DNA of 64,000 nucleotides, from positions 46,689 through 110,688 of the forward strand of contig JAPUEK010000020.1 of the NCBI GenBank assembly GCA_027492585.1, written 5' to 3'. The stretch comes from Paracoccaceae bacterium (lineage in GTDB: Bacteria; Pseudomonadota; Alphaproteobacteria; Rhodobacterales; Rhodobacteraceae). A program made the translations under genes and the position numbers. Of the stretch, positions 37,781 to 46,060 are shown piece after piece (position 1 is the stretch's first letter; each line of letters starts with the position of its first letter). Under the pieces are notes generated by a model. The model saw only the letters and a list, made by a program, of their open reading frames with translations. It was not told where the DNA came from and ran no database searches.

Positions 37781-38562
37781 CCCGCTTTGCCCTGATCGCC
37801 GCCAGTCACCAGCCGGCCATTCTGGCCGACAATCTCGCCCGCTCCCCCGATGTCACCTCGGGGGCGCTGCCCCTGCAGGTGATCCGCGATGCGCCCTCCG
37901 CCGCCATTGCCTACAACCGGGGGCTGGCGCAGACCGGGGCAGAGATCGTGATCTTCGCCCATCACGATGTTTTCCTGCCGAAGGGCTGGCTGGCGCTTCT
38001 GGAGGCCCGGCTGGCCGCTTTGCCGCCCGATTGGGCGGTCATGGGGGCTTTCGGCATCGGGCGCGACGGGGCGCATCTCGGGCCGGTCTGGTCTTCGTCC
38101 CTCGGCCAGATCGTCGGGCGGGTGCCGCTTGCACCAGCCCCGGTGCAAAGCCTCGATGAGCTTCTCATCGTGCTCGACACCCGCGCCGGTCTGCGCTTCG
38201 ACGCGGCGCTGCCGGGCTGGCACATGTATGGCACCGATATCGTCCAGACCGCCCTTGCCGCCGGGCGCGGCGCCTATGCCGGCGCGCTGCCCTGCATCCA
38301 CAACGACCAGAGCCATACCGCGCTCGGCGCCGATTTCGATGCCGCCTACCGCTTCATCCGGGCGAAATGGGCGAGCTGCCTGCCGATCCGCACGCCGATC
38401 ACCAAGATCAGCCGCTCCGGCCTGCATCTCTTGCGCGACCGCTGGCACCGCCGCCGCGCCGCCCCGGTGCTGGAGGCGATGGCCGTCGGCATCCACCACG
38501 ACCCGGCGCATCTGGCGGCGCTCTGCGGCTGGGCGGATCTCGGCCCCTCAGCCGAGGGCTGA
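37777..38562 (+). CDS. StrF-like glycosyltransferase domain protein
   Basis: A 261-aa protein resembling the StrF/GT2-like domain found in polysaccharide and streptomycin clusters. AAIAYNRGL, IVIFAHHDVFLPKGWLALLEA and WHMYGTDI are the matching features; the HHD replaces a D-x-D. It overlaps the GT4 gene by 4 bp, so the two are co-translated, suggesting one more sugar-transfer step. Its last 15 bp overlap the convergent SGNH hydrolase gene. Activity has not been read from any catalytic motif with certainty. Confidence 0.72.
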   Translation: MTRFALIAASHQPAILADNLARSPDVTSGALPLQVIRDAPSAAIAYNRGLAQTGAEIVIFAHHDVFLPKGWLALLEARLAALPPDWAVMGAFGIGRDGAHLGPVWSSSLGQIVGRVPLAPAPVQSLDELLIVLDTRAGLRFDAALPGWHMYGTDIVQTALAAGRGAYAGALPCIHNDQSHTALGADFDAAYRFIRAKWASCLPIRTPITKISRSGLHLLRDRWHRRRAAPVLEAMAVGIHHDPAHLAALCGWADLGPSAEG

Positions 38563-39189
38563 GACCGCCGCCGCCACCGCCGCCCCAAGCGTCGCATGGG
38601 CGGCCTCGTCGAAATGCACCCCGTCGATGGGCGACACCGCAATATGCTTGCCCGCATCGAGGAAGCCCACCCGCCGCGCCCTGGCAAGGCTTTCGTACAG
38701 CGGCGGCAGCGCAAGGCTGCGGGCGCGCGCGCCGTAGAACTGGTCGGCAATCGGCCCCTGTTCCAGCACCGGCGGCGGGCAGATCAGCAGGATGCGGAAG
38801 CCGCCATGACGCTCCTGCTTTTCCCGATGCTGGGCGATGTCGAGCAGGGCGGCGATGCCCCCCGTCACACCCTCCGGGCTGGCGCCGAACCGTGCCTTCA
38901 CGTCATTGGTGCCGAGCATGATCGTCAGCACGTCGATCGGCCCGTGGCTTTCGAGCGCGGTCTTCAACCCGTCCTGCCCGTTCATGTGGCTGCCCATCAC
39001 CGGGTCGCCGAATTGCGCGGTGCGACCGGGCAGGCCCTCCTCCGCCAACTCCCAGCCCGCCCCCAAAGCGGCAAGCGCCCGGCGCGGCCAGCGGGTCTCT
39101 CCGTCGAAGCGGCGGTAGGGCGCGCCCTCGGCCACGATCGGCGGGGTGCCATGGGTGTTGCTGTCGCCGAATGTCAGAAGCACGGGCAT
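38548..39189 (-). CDS. SGNH/GDSL hydrolase (arylesterase/lipase-like)
   Basis: A 213-aa SGNH hydrolase. Block I is TFGDSNTHG with nucleophile Ser10, block III is MLGTNDVK, and block V is PIDGVHFDEAAH with the Asp/His pair. No signal peptide, so probably cytoplasmic. The ATG follows GGAAG with good spacing; upstream codons in the same frame are not homologous. It is convergent with the StrF-like gene (15-bp 3' overlap) and divergent from the thioredoxin gene. It could deacylate a sugar or lipid; substrate unknown. Confidence 0.88.
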   Translation of the reverse strand: MPVLLTFGDSNTHGTPPIVAEGAPYRRFDGETRWPRRALAALGAGWELAEEGLPGRTAQFGDPVMGSHMNGQDGLKTALESHGPIDVLTIMLGTNDVKARFGASPEGVTGGIAALLDIAQHREKQERHGGFRILLICPPPVLEQGPIADQFYGARARSLALPPLYESLARARRVGFLDAGKHIAVSPIDGVHFDEAAHATLGAAVAAAVSALG

Positions 39190-39349
39190 TGCGGATCTTC
39201 CTTCTCCCTGGGCCTTTGGCGCAAAGTGCCGAAAGCCCGGCGCAGAGTAAAGCCGCGCCTTGCCTGCCGGATCGGGCCACCTGCCTCTTGGCCTTTGGCC
39301 CCGGCAGGCGCATATAAGGCGCAACCCGCCCTTCTTTCGGAGCAGACCC

Positions 39350-40270
39350 ATGTTCGGAACCGATCTGAAACCCGCCCCCACCCCCGCCGCCTCCGGCGCG
39401 CTGATCAAGGATGGCTCGGAAGCCAGCTTCATGCAGGATGTCATCGAAGCCTCGCGCGAGGTGCCGGTGATCGTCGATTTCTGGGCGCCGTGGTGCGGGC
39501 CGTGCAAGACCCTCGGCCCGGCGCTCGAAGCCGCGGTGACGGCCGCCAAGGGCCGGGTGAAGATGGTCAAGATCGACGTGGACCAGAACCAGGGCATCGC
39601 CGCCCAGCTCCGCATCCAGTCGATCCCCACCGTCTACGCCTTCTTCCAGGGCCAGCCGGTCGACGGCTTCCAGGGCGCGCTGCCCGGCTCCGAAGTGCAG
39701 AAATTCGTGACTAAGATGGCCGATCTGACCGGCCCTGCCGACGGGGGCCTTGCCGAGGCGCTTGAAGCGGCCGAGCAGATGCTGGCCGAAGGCGCGGCCG
39801 AGGATGCCGCCGAAACCTTCGCCGCCATCCTTGAGGAGGAGCCGGAGAACGCGGGCGCCTACGGCGGGCTGATCCGCGCCCGGCTGGCGCAGGGCGATCT
39901 CGACGTGGCGCAGGCGCTTCTCGATGCCGCTCCGCCCGCCATGGCCAAGGCAAAGGAGCTGGAGACCGCCCGCGCCCAGCTGGATCTCGCCCGTCAGGCG
40001 CAATCCGCCGGGCCGGAGGCCGATTTGCGCGCCCGTCTGGCCCGCGACCCTGCCGACCGGCAGGCGATGTTCGACCTTGCGACCGCGCTCCATGCCGCAG
40101 GCAAGACCGAAGAAGCGGTGAACACGCTGCTCGATCTGTTCCGGCTCGACCGCGAATGGAACGAGGGCGCGGCCAAGACCCAGCTCTTCACGATCTTCGG
40201 CGCGCTGAAACCGCAGGACCCGATCGTGCTGGCCGGGCGGCGGCGCCTCTCGTCGATGATCTTTGCCTGA
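39350..40270 (+). CDS. cnoX: CnoX/YbbN-type thioredoxin with TPR-like tail
   Basis: A 306-aa protein. Residues ~25-125 are a thioredoxin domain with an intact WAPWCGPCK (Cys49, Cys52) and the cis-Pro in IQSIPTVYAF. Residues ~140-300 are helical and repeat-like (ALEAAEQMLAEGAAEDAAE, then several similar helices), as in CnoX chaperedoxins, which guard unfolded proteins under oxidative stress and pass them to GroEL. In some members one Cys is lost; here both are present, so redox activity is likely. TTCGGAG precedes the ATG. First of a colinear set with the LON-domain and Trm112-like genes. Confidence 0.9.
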   Translation: MFGTDLKPAPTPAASGALIKDGSEASFMQDVIEASREVPVIVDFWAPWCGPCKTLGPALEAAVTAAKGRVKMVKIDVDQNQGIAAQLRIQSIPTVYAFFQGQPVDGFQGALPGSEVQKFVTKMADLTGPADGGLAEALEAAEQMLAEGAAEDAAETFAAILEEEPENAGAYGGLIRARLAQGDLDVAQALLDAAPPAMAKAKELETARAQLDLARQAQSAGPEADLRARLARDPADRQAMFDLATALHAAGKTEEAVNTLLDLFRLDREWNEGAAKTQLFTIFGALKPQDPIVLAGRRRLSSMIFA

Positions 40271-40296
40271 TCGCCGCGCCGCGCTAGATCTGTCCC

Positions 40297-40929
40297 ATGA
40301 CGATCCTGACCGACCTGCCCGAAACGCTTCCCGTCTTCCCGCTTTCGGGGGCGCTTCTCCTGCCGCGCGCGCGCCTGCCGCTGCATATCTTCGAGCCGCG
40401 CTACCTTGCCATGCTCGACGATTGCCTGAAGACGCCGGGGCGGCTCATCGGCATGGTCCAGCCCTCGGGGGAGAGCCGGCTTTCCGCCATCGGCTGCGCG
40501 GGCCGGGTCACCGGCTTTTCGGAAACCGAGGACCGGCGCTACATGATCACCCTCACCGGCATTTCGCGCTTCCGGCTGCGCGAGGAGGTGGAGGGTTTCA
40601 CCCCCTATCTGCGCTTCACCGCCGACTGGCAGCCCTTCGCCCGCGATCTCGGCCCGGAGGAACAGGATCCCGGCTTCGACCGCGAGGCCTTCCTCGCCCT
40701 GCTCGGCCGCTTCTTCCAGTCCCGCCATCTCGGCACCGACTGGATGGCGCTGAAGGATGCGGCGCCGGAAATGCTGATCAATGCGCTCTCCATGCTGCTG
40801 CCGCTGCCGCCCGAGGACAAGCAGGCGCTTCTGGAAGCCCCTTCCCTTGTCACCCGCCGCGAGACGCTGGTGACGCTGATCGAATTCGCCCTGCGTGGTG
40901 GCGGGGCGCCGGATGAGGTGCTGCAATGA
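40297..40929 (+). CDS. LON substrate-binding domain protein
   Basis: A 210-aa protein consisting of a stand-alone N-terminal LON domain ([25 protein letters not shown], then GMVQPSG...[17 protein letters not shown]). There is no AAA or protease domain. Such proteins are widespread in alphaproteobacteria next to cnoX; the function is not established, perhaps substrate recognition or peptide binding. It overlaps the next gene by ATGA. Confidence 0.92.
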   Translation: MTILTDLPETLPVFPLSGALLLPRARLPLHIFEPRYLAMLDDCLKTPGRLIGMVQPSGESRLSAIGCAGRVTGFSETEDRRYMITLTGISRFRLREEVEGFTPYLRFTADWQPFARDLGPEEQDPGFDREAFLALLGRFFQSRHLGTDWMALKDAAPEMLINALSMLLPLPPEDKQALLEAPSLVTRRETLVTLIEFALRGGGAPDEVLQ

Positions 40930-41105
40930 CCGACACCCCCTTTGACCGCCGGATGCTGGAGGCGCTGATCTGCCCGGTCAGCCAAGGGCCGCTCACCTAT
41001 GACGCGGAGCGGGGGGAGCTGGTGTCGAAAGCGGCGAAGCTGGCTTTTCCGATCCGGGACGGGATTCCGATCATGCTGTTCTCGGAGGCGCGGCAGATCG
41101 GATAG
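40926..41105 (+). CDS. Trm112-like small protein
   Basis: A 59-aa UPF0434/Trm112-family protein. [14 protein letters not shown] is the first half of the zinc-ribbon-like fold and [13 protein letters not shown] the second; the second Cys pair of classical members is missing, as in many bacterial ones. In bacteria these proteins are thought to support methyltransferases or protein folding. It is co-translated with the LON-domain gene (ATGA). Confidence 0.9.
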   Translation: MTDTPFDRRMLEALICPVSQGPLTYDAERGELVSKAAKLAFPIRDGIPIMLFSEARQIG

Positions 41106-41140
41106 GCGCCGCGGGACGCGCCGGGGGCTTCCCCCCGTGA

Positions 41141-41161
41141 CATGGGTTTCTCGAACCCATG
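41141..41161. terminator. Possible hairpin terminator after the Trm112-like gene
   Basis: CATGGGTT (41141-41148) and AACCCATG (41154-41161) form a perfect 8-bp stem with a 5-base loop in the convergent gap to the cyclo-ligase gene. There is no T-run, so it may be a Rho-assisted or symmetric stop rather than an intrinsic terminator. Confidence 0.4.
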
Positions 41162-41223
41162 GCGAACCCCATGCCCTACCCCGCAAAATCTCATGCACAG
41201 CGGATGAGGGCAGAGCGGGGCGA

Positions 41224-41865
41224 TCAGGGCGTCTGGGGGCCGTCTTCCGTCACGATCACCGACATGGGAATGTCGTGGGATTGCGGGAAGATTGTCGGGA
41301 CTTCGGCGGCTTGCAGGCCCACGGCGATGACGAAGGGGCGCGGATGCAGCGCCGCAAGGGTGCGGTCGAAATAGCCGCCGCCATAGCCGAGCCGGTAGCC
41401 CGCCCGGTCCCAGCCGACCAGCGGGGCGAGGGCGATCTCGGGGCGCAGTTCCCCCGCACTTTCCGGCGGCACCGGGATGTTCCAGTTGCCGCGCTCCATC
41501 GCCATGCCGGGGCGCCAGCGGCGGAAATGCAGGGGGGCGGCGCGTTCGACCACCACCGGCAACGCCACCTCCGCCCCCCGTCCGTGGAGCGAGGTGAGCC
41601 AGGGGCGCAGATCGGCCTCGCCCTTGATCGGCCAATAGCCGGAAATCACCTTGCCCGCCGGATCGCCGACCAGACGGTCGAGATGGCGGATCAGCGCCTG
41701 CGCCCAATCCGCCCGCGCGGTCACGGACATCGCCATGCGCTCCGCCCGCAGCCGTTCCCGCTCCGCCTTGCGCCAGCGGGCCACGTCGCGGGCCTGTTCG
41801 GGGTCCTCGCCAAGGTAGCAGACCGGCGAGGAGGGCGCGCGCGGTCCGGTGTCTTTGCTGCTCAT
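41224..41865 (-). CDS. 5-formyltetrahydrofolate cyclo-ligase family protein
   Basis: A 213-aa 5-FCL-like protein. KGEADLRPWL, PLVGWDRAGYRLGYGGGYFD and RTLAAL are the family signature near the C-terminus; the N-terminal helix of Arg/Lys residues (RKAERERLRAERM) binds the folate/ATP phosphate in known members. It converts 5-formyl-THF to 5,10-methenyl-THF using ATP and removes an inhibitory folate. It starts 21 bp after the UbiH-type gene on the same strand. A few members are thiamine-related paralogues, so 'family protein' is safer. Confidence 0.92.
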   Translation of the reverse strand: MSSKDTGPRAPSSPVCYLGEDPEQARDVARWRKAERERLRAERMAMSVTARADWAQALIRHLDRLVGDPAGKVISGYWPIKGEADLRPWLTSLHGRGAEVALPVVVERAAPLHFRRWRPGMAMERGNWNIPVPPESAGELRPEIALAPLVGWDRAGYRLGYGGGYFDRTLAALHPRPFVIAVGLQAAEVPTIFPQSHDIPMSVIVTEDGPQTP

Positions 41866-41886
41866 CCTCGTCCCTTTCCGAAAGGG

Positions 41887-43128
41887 TCAGATCGCCTGCC
41901 CGGTCAAAAGGCGCGGCAGTTCTCCCGTGGCCCCCGCGCTCAGCCCCGCCGCCTGCCGCATGAAACCGCGCCGCAGGCCGGGCAAGGCGTTGACCAGTCC
42001 AAGCCCCAGATCACGCCCCGCCCTCAGGATCGGATTGTCGTTTGAAAAGAGCCGGTTGACCCCATCCATCCCGAGCGCCAGCGCGGTACTGTCGAACCGC
42101 CGCCAGCGTTGATAGCGTTCCAGCACATCCGCCGCCCCGATGTCTTCGCCGCGCCGCTGCGCCTCGACCAGCACCTGCGCCAGGGCCGCCACGTCGCGCA
42201 GCCCGAGGTTCAGCCCCTGCCCCGCGATCGGATGCACCCCATGGGCGGCATCGCCGACAAGCGCCAGCCGCGGGGCGGTGAAACGCTCGGCAAGGCTCAG
42301 CGTCAGCGGATAGGTGAAGCGCGCACCGGCCAGCGCGATCTCGCCCAGAAAATCGCCGAAACGGGGGCGCAGGGCCTCCAGATACCCGGCATCCGGCAGG
42401 GCCTGGATGGCGGCGGCCCTGGCCTCCGCCTCGCTCCAGACGATGGAGGAGTGATGCCCGCCCGGCAGCGGCAGGATCGCCAGGGGGCCGGAGGGCATGA
42501 AGAACTGCTGCGCCACGCCCTCATGGTCGCGGGCGTGGCGGATGGCGGTGACGAGCGCGGTCTGGCCATAGCCCCAGCCGTGGCGCCGGATCCCCGCCCG
42601 CGCCGCGACGCCGGAGCCGCGCCCGTCGCAGCCGACCAGAAGCCGCGCCCGCAGGGTCGCGCCGGAGGCCAGCGTCACCGTCACGCCTTCCGCCGTAACT
42701 TCTTGCGCCGTCACGGTTTCACCCGAGAGGAGCCGCAGGCCCGGCGTCTCCGCCATGGCGGCGAGGAAGGCCGCGTAAAGGAAGCGGTCCTCGGCCATGA
42801 AGCCCATCGGGCCTTCCTCGATCTCGGCATGGTCGAAGGTCAGGAAGAAGGGCGCCGGCCCCTGCCCCGCGCGCCCGTCGCTGGCCTTGATCTTCAGGAT
42901 CGGCTGGACCTTGCCAGCCAGACGCCCCCAGACGCCGATCACCGTCAGGAGCCGCTTGGAGGCGAGGGCGAGCGCATAGGCCCGCCCGTCGAAGCCCGCT
43001 TCGGCACGGGCGGGGGCGGGGCGGGCGTCGATCACCGTCACCCGCAGTCCGGCCTGCGCCAGAGCCAAAGCGAGGGCCGGGCCGTTCAGCCCGCCGCCCA
43101 CCACCAGAATATCGGCATCGCGTTCCAT
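41887..43128 (-). CDS. UbiH/UbiF-type FAD-dependent hydroxylase
   Basis: A 413-aa flavoprotein monooxygenase. ADILVVGGGLNGPALALALAQAG is the FAD dinucleotide fold at the N-terminus, VGCDGRGSGV is the DG motif near residue 165, and ALVGDAAHGVHPIAGQGLNLGLRD is the second FAD motif near residue 295. Family members hydroxylate the ubiquinone ring. The frame runs far upstream over the divergent amidase gene, but the FAD motif begins at this ATG. The position hydroxylated (C5, C6 or C1) cannot be read by eye. Confidence 0.92.
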   Translation of the reverse strand: MERDADILVVGGGLNGPALALALAQAGLRVTVIDARPAPARAEAGFDGRAYALALASKRLLTVIGVWGRLAGKVQPILKIKASDGRAGQGPAPFFLTFDHAEIEEGPMGFMAEDRFLYAAFLAAMAETPGLRLLSGETVTAQEVTAEGVTVTLASGATLRARLLVGCDGRGSGVAARAGIRRHGWGYGQTALVTAIRHARDHEGVAQQFFMPSGPLAILPLPGGHHSSIVWSEAEARAAAIQALPDAGYLEALRPRFGDFLGEIALAGARFTYPLTLSLAERFTAPRLALVGDAAHGVHPIAGQGLNLGLRDVAALAQVLVEAQRRGEDIGAADVLERYQRWRRFDSTALALGMDGVNRLFSNDNPILRAGRDLGLGLVNALPGLRRGFMRQAAGLSAGATGELPRLLTGQAI

Positions 43129-43254
43129 TCCCCCATAATGCGCCGCGCGCCGGGATTGTCCATGCGCCGCCTTGCCGCTAGCCTGCGGCAAATCCCTCCC
43201 GCTCCCCTCCCTCCCCCCTCCCTCCCGCCGAGACACCCCCCGCGAGACACCCCC

Positions 43255-44586
43255 ATGAGCAAAACCTGGTCCAACCTCACCGCCGCCGATCTGGGCCGCG
43301 CCATCGGCAAGGGCAGCATCAATCCGGTGGAACTGGCGGAGTTCTTCCTCGACAAGGCGGCCACCCATCCGCTCGCCCCCCGCATCTTCGCCCGGATGAG
43401 CGCGACGCGGGCACGGGGGGAGGCGATGGGCGCTGCGGCGCGTGCCAAGGCTGGGCTGCGGCGCGGACTCCTCGACGGGGTGCCGCTGAGCTGGAAGGAT
43501 CTCTTCGACACGGCGGGGCTGGAGACGGAGGCGGGCTCCGCCCTGCTGAAAGGCCGGGTTCCGGCGCAGGACGCCGCGGTTCTGGCGCAGGCCACGCGCG
43601 AAGGCACGGTCTGCCTCGGCAAGACCCATATGTCGGAGCTGGCCTTTTCCGGCCTCGGCCTCAATCCGGTGACGGCGACCCCGCCCTGCATCAATGACGA
43701 GACCGCCGTTTCTGGCGGGTCTTCCTCCGGAGCGGCGGCTTCGGTGGCCTATGGGCTCGCCCCGGCGGCCATCGGCTCGGATACCGGCGGTTCGGTGCGG
43801 ATTCCCGCCGCCTGGAACGATCTCGTCGGGCTGAAGACCAGCGCCGGGCGCCTGCCCCTGACCGGCACCGTTCCCCTGTGCGAGCGCTTCGACACCATCG
43901 GCCCGCTCGCCCATTCGGTCGAGGATTGCGCCCATCTTCTTGCCGTATTGGAGGGCCGCCGCCCCGCTGATCTCGACGGCGCGAGCCTTTCCTCCGCCCG
44001 GCTTCTCGTTCTCGAAACCGTGGCGCTCGACGATCTGCGGAACCGCCCGGCGCAGGGTTTCGAGGATGCGCTGTCGCGTCTTTCCCGCGCCGGGGCCACG
44101 CTCACCCGCTTCCGCCATCCGGGCGTCACCGAGGCCATGGCCCTTGCCGGCGTCCTTTTCACCGCCGAGGCCTATGCGATCTGGTCCTCCACCATCGAGG
44201 CCGCGCCGGAGAAGATGTTCCCGCGCATCCTCGAACGCTTCCGCGCCGGGGCCGGGGTCCGCGCCATGGACTATATCGCCGGATGGCGGCGGCTGGAGGT
44301 CCTGCGCGCCGAATGGGCGGCGGTGACGGCGGGCTATGACGCCGTGCTGCTGCCGACCTCGCCCATCCTGCCGCCGCAGGCGGAGCGGCTGATGACCGAC
44401 AACGACTATTACGTCACCGAGAACCTGCTGGCGCTGCGGAACACCCGGATCGGCAACATGATGGGCCTCTGCGCCCTCACCCTGCCGACCAGCCAGCCCT
44501 CCTGCGGGATCTCGCTGATGGCGGCTCCGGGGCAGGAGGAGCGGCTTCTGCGGCTCGGCCTTGCCGCCGAACACGCGCTGCGCTGA
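43255..44586 (+). CDS. Amidase signature family enzyme
   Basis: A 443-aa amidase. The Ser-Ser-Lys triad is visible: SWKDLFD (Lys, near residue 80), SGGSSSGAA (Ser, near 160) and GSDTGGSVRIPA (Ser nucleophile, near 182). Length is typical. Members hydrolyse amides such as allophanate, glutamyl-tRNA linkers or arylamides; substrate not predictable. The ATG has almost no ribosome site (ACACCCCC before it), so expression may be low or leaderless-like. Divergent from the UbiH gene; a repeat follows. Confidence 0.9.
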   Translation: MSKTWSNLTAADLGRAIGKGSINPVELAEFFLDKAATHPLAPRIFARMSATRARGEAMGAAARAKAGLRRGLLDGVPLSWKDLFDTAGLETEAGSALLKGRVPAQDAAVLAQATREGTVCLGKTHMSELAFSGLGLNPVTATPPCINDETAVSGGSSSGAAASVAYGLAPAAIGSDTGGSVRIPAAWNDLVGLKTSAGRLPLTGTVPLCERFDTIGPLAHSVEDCAHLLAVLEGRRPADLDGASLSSARLLVLETVALDDLRNRPAQGFEDALSRLSRAGATLTRFRHPGVTEAMALAGVLFTAEAYAIWSSTIEAAPEKMFPRILERFRAGAGVRAMDYIAGWRRLEVLRAEWAAVTAGYDAVLLPTSPILPPQAERLMTDNDYYVTENLLALRNTRIGNMMGLCALTLPTSQPSCGISLMAAPGQEERLLRLGLAAEHALR

Positions 44587-44617
44587 GACCGCCCGAGAGA
44601 TTGCCATTCGGCAGGGG

Positions 44618-44694
44618 CGGCGCCCGGTTGCAGGCCCCGGAGGGGTTTTGCACCCCTCCGGACCTCCCCCAGGATATTTGAGGCAAGATGAAAG
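44618..44694 (-). repeat. Intergenic repeat, copy D (inverted)
   Basis: Read on the minus strand: TTTCATCTTGCCTCAAATATCC, GGGGGAGGT, hairpin CCGGAGGGG / CCCCTCCGG (44653-44661 with 44637-44645), then CTGCAACCGGGCGCC, the second small block. Same three parts as copies B and C. It lies between the amidase and the aminotransferase gene, both on the plus strand, so here it is not at a convergent junction. Confidence 0.85.
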
Positions 44695-44869
44695 GGGGAA
44701 GGGGGCGCCTCCTTCGGCCAGATGGCGATCGGCCGTCGCCGGATCGGGCGAAAAAGCCACAACCTCCGCGCCCAAGCCCAAGTCCCGCATGGGTTTTTCT
44801 GGACCCGCCCTGCGGTTCTGGCTATCGTGCCTCAAAACGGGGCGCAACGATCCCGGACATGAGGCACGA

Positions 44870-46054
44870 ATGGCGTTTCCTGAGCGGTTTTCCAACCTGC
44901 CGGATTATGCGTTTCCGCGTCTGCGGAAGCTTCTCGACACGCACGCCCCCGGCGGCGAACCCATTGCCATGACCATCGGCGAGCCGCGCCATCCGATGCC
45001 GGATTTCGTCGGCCCGACCCTTGCCGCCCACCTCGACGGCTTCTCCGTCTATCCGCCGAACGACGGCACGCCGGAGCTTCTTTCCGCCATCGCCGGCTGG
45101 ATTTCCCGCCGCTATGGCGCCGAGCTTTCCCCTGACAGGATCATGGCGCTGAACGGCACGCGCGAAGGGCTTTTCAACGCCTGCATCGCACTGTGTCCCG
45201 AGACGAAACGCGGCAAGCCTCCGGTCGTGCTGATGCCGAACCCCTTCTATCAGGTCTATGCGGTCGCAGCCCTCGCCGTGGGGGCGGAGCCGGTCTATGT
45301 CCCGGCCACGGCCGCCACCGGCTTCCTGCCGGATTATGCCGGCCTGCCCGCCGAAATCCTAGATCGCGTGACGCTCGCCTATCTCTGCTCGCCCGCGAAC
45401 CCGCAGGGCGCCGTGGCGAGTGCGGAGTATTGGGCGACCCTTCTGGCCCTTGCCGAGAAACACGATTTCACCGTGCTGGCCGATGAATGTTATTCCGAGA
45501 TCTGGCGGACCGCTCCGCCCCCCGGTGCGCTCGAGGTCGCCAAGGCCACGGGTTCCGACCCCGAGCGGGTCTTCACCTTCCATTCGCTGTCGAAGCGGTC
45601 GAACCTGCCGGGGATGCGCTCGGGCTTCGTGGCGGGCGGCGCGGGCGGCATGGTCCGCATCCGCCAGCTTCGCGCCTTTGCCGGGGCGCCCCTGCCCCTG
45701 CCGATCCAGCGGGTTTCCGAGATCGCCTGGGCCGACGAGGCCCATGTGACGGCAAACCGCGCGCTTTATCAGGACAAGTTCCGCGAAGCCGATGCGATCT
45801 TTTCGGGGCTTCAGGGTTTTTCCTGCCCCGAGGGCGGCTTCTTCCTCTGGCTTCCGGTCGAGGATGGCGAGGCGGCGGCCCTGAAGGCCTGGCAGGAGAC
45901 CGGGGTGCGGGTTCTGCCCGGCGCCTATCTGTCGCGGGACGTGGCCGGGGACAATCCCGGCAAAGGCTATATCCGGGTCGCTCTCGTGGCCCCAAAGGAA
46001 GAAATGCAGCGCGGGCTGATCCGGCTCCGCGACTGCCTCTACGGTCGAGGGTAA
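44870..46054 (+). CDS. PLP-dependent aminotransferase, DapC-like
   Basis: A 394-aa class I/II aminotransferase. PNPFYQVYAVAAL, YLCSPANPQGAV, VLADECYSEIW and FHSLSKRSNLPGMRSGF (the PLP Lys) are standard family motifs. The sequence best fits the succinyldiaminopimelate aminotransferase branch of lysine/peptidoglycan synthesis, which fits with ftsK starting 6 bp downstream. GAGG precedes the ATG by five bases; the frame upstream of this codon has no conserved content. Confidence 0.85.
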   Translation: MAFPERFSNLPDYAFPRLRKLLDTHAPGGEPIAMTIGEPRHPMPDFVGPTLAAHLDGFSVYPPNDGTPELLSAIAGWISRRYGAELSPDRIMALNGTREGLFNACIALCPETKRGKPPVVLMPNPFYQVYAVAALAVGAEPVYVPATAATGFLPDYAGLPAEILDRVTLAYLCSPANPQGAVASAEYWATLLALAEKHDFTVLADECYSEIWRTAPPPGALEVAKATGSDPERVFTFHSLSKRSNLPGMRSGFVAGGAGGMVRIRQLRAFAGAPLPLPIQRVSEIAWADEAHVTANRALYQDKFREADAIFSGLQGFSCPEGGFFLWLPVEDGEAAALKAWQETGVRVLPGAYLSRDVAGDNPGKGYIRVALVAPKEEMQRGLIRLRDCLYGRG

Positions 46055-46060
46055 GGGAAG

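Noticed and set aside
41141..41161. Hairpin as an intrinsic terminator
   Set aside because: Perfect stem but no T-run on either strand; listed only as a possible hairpin.
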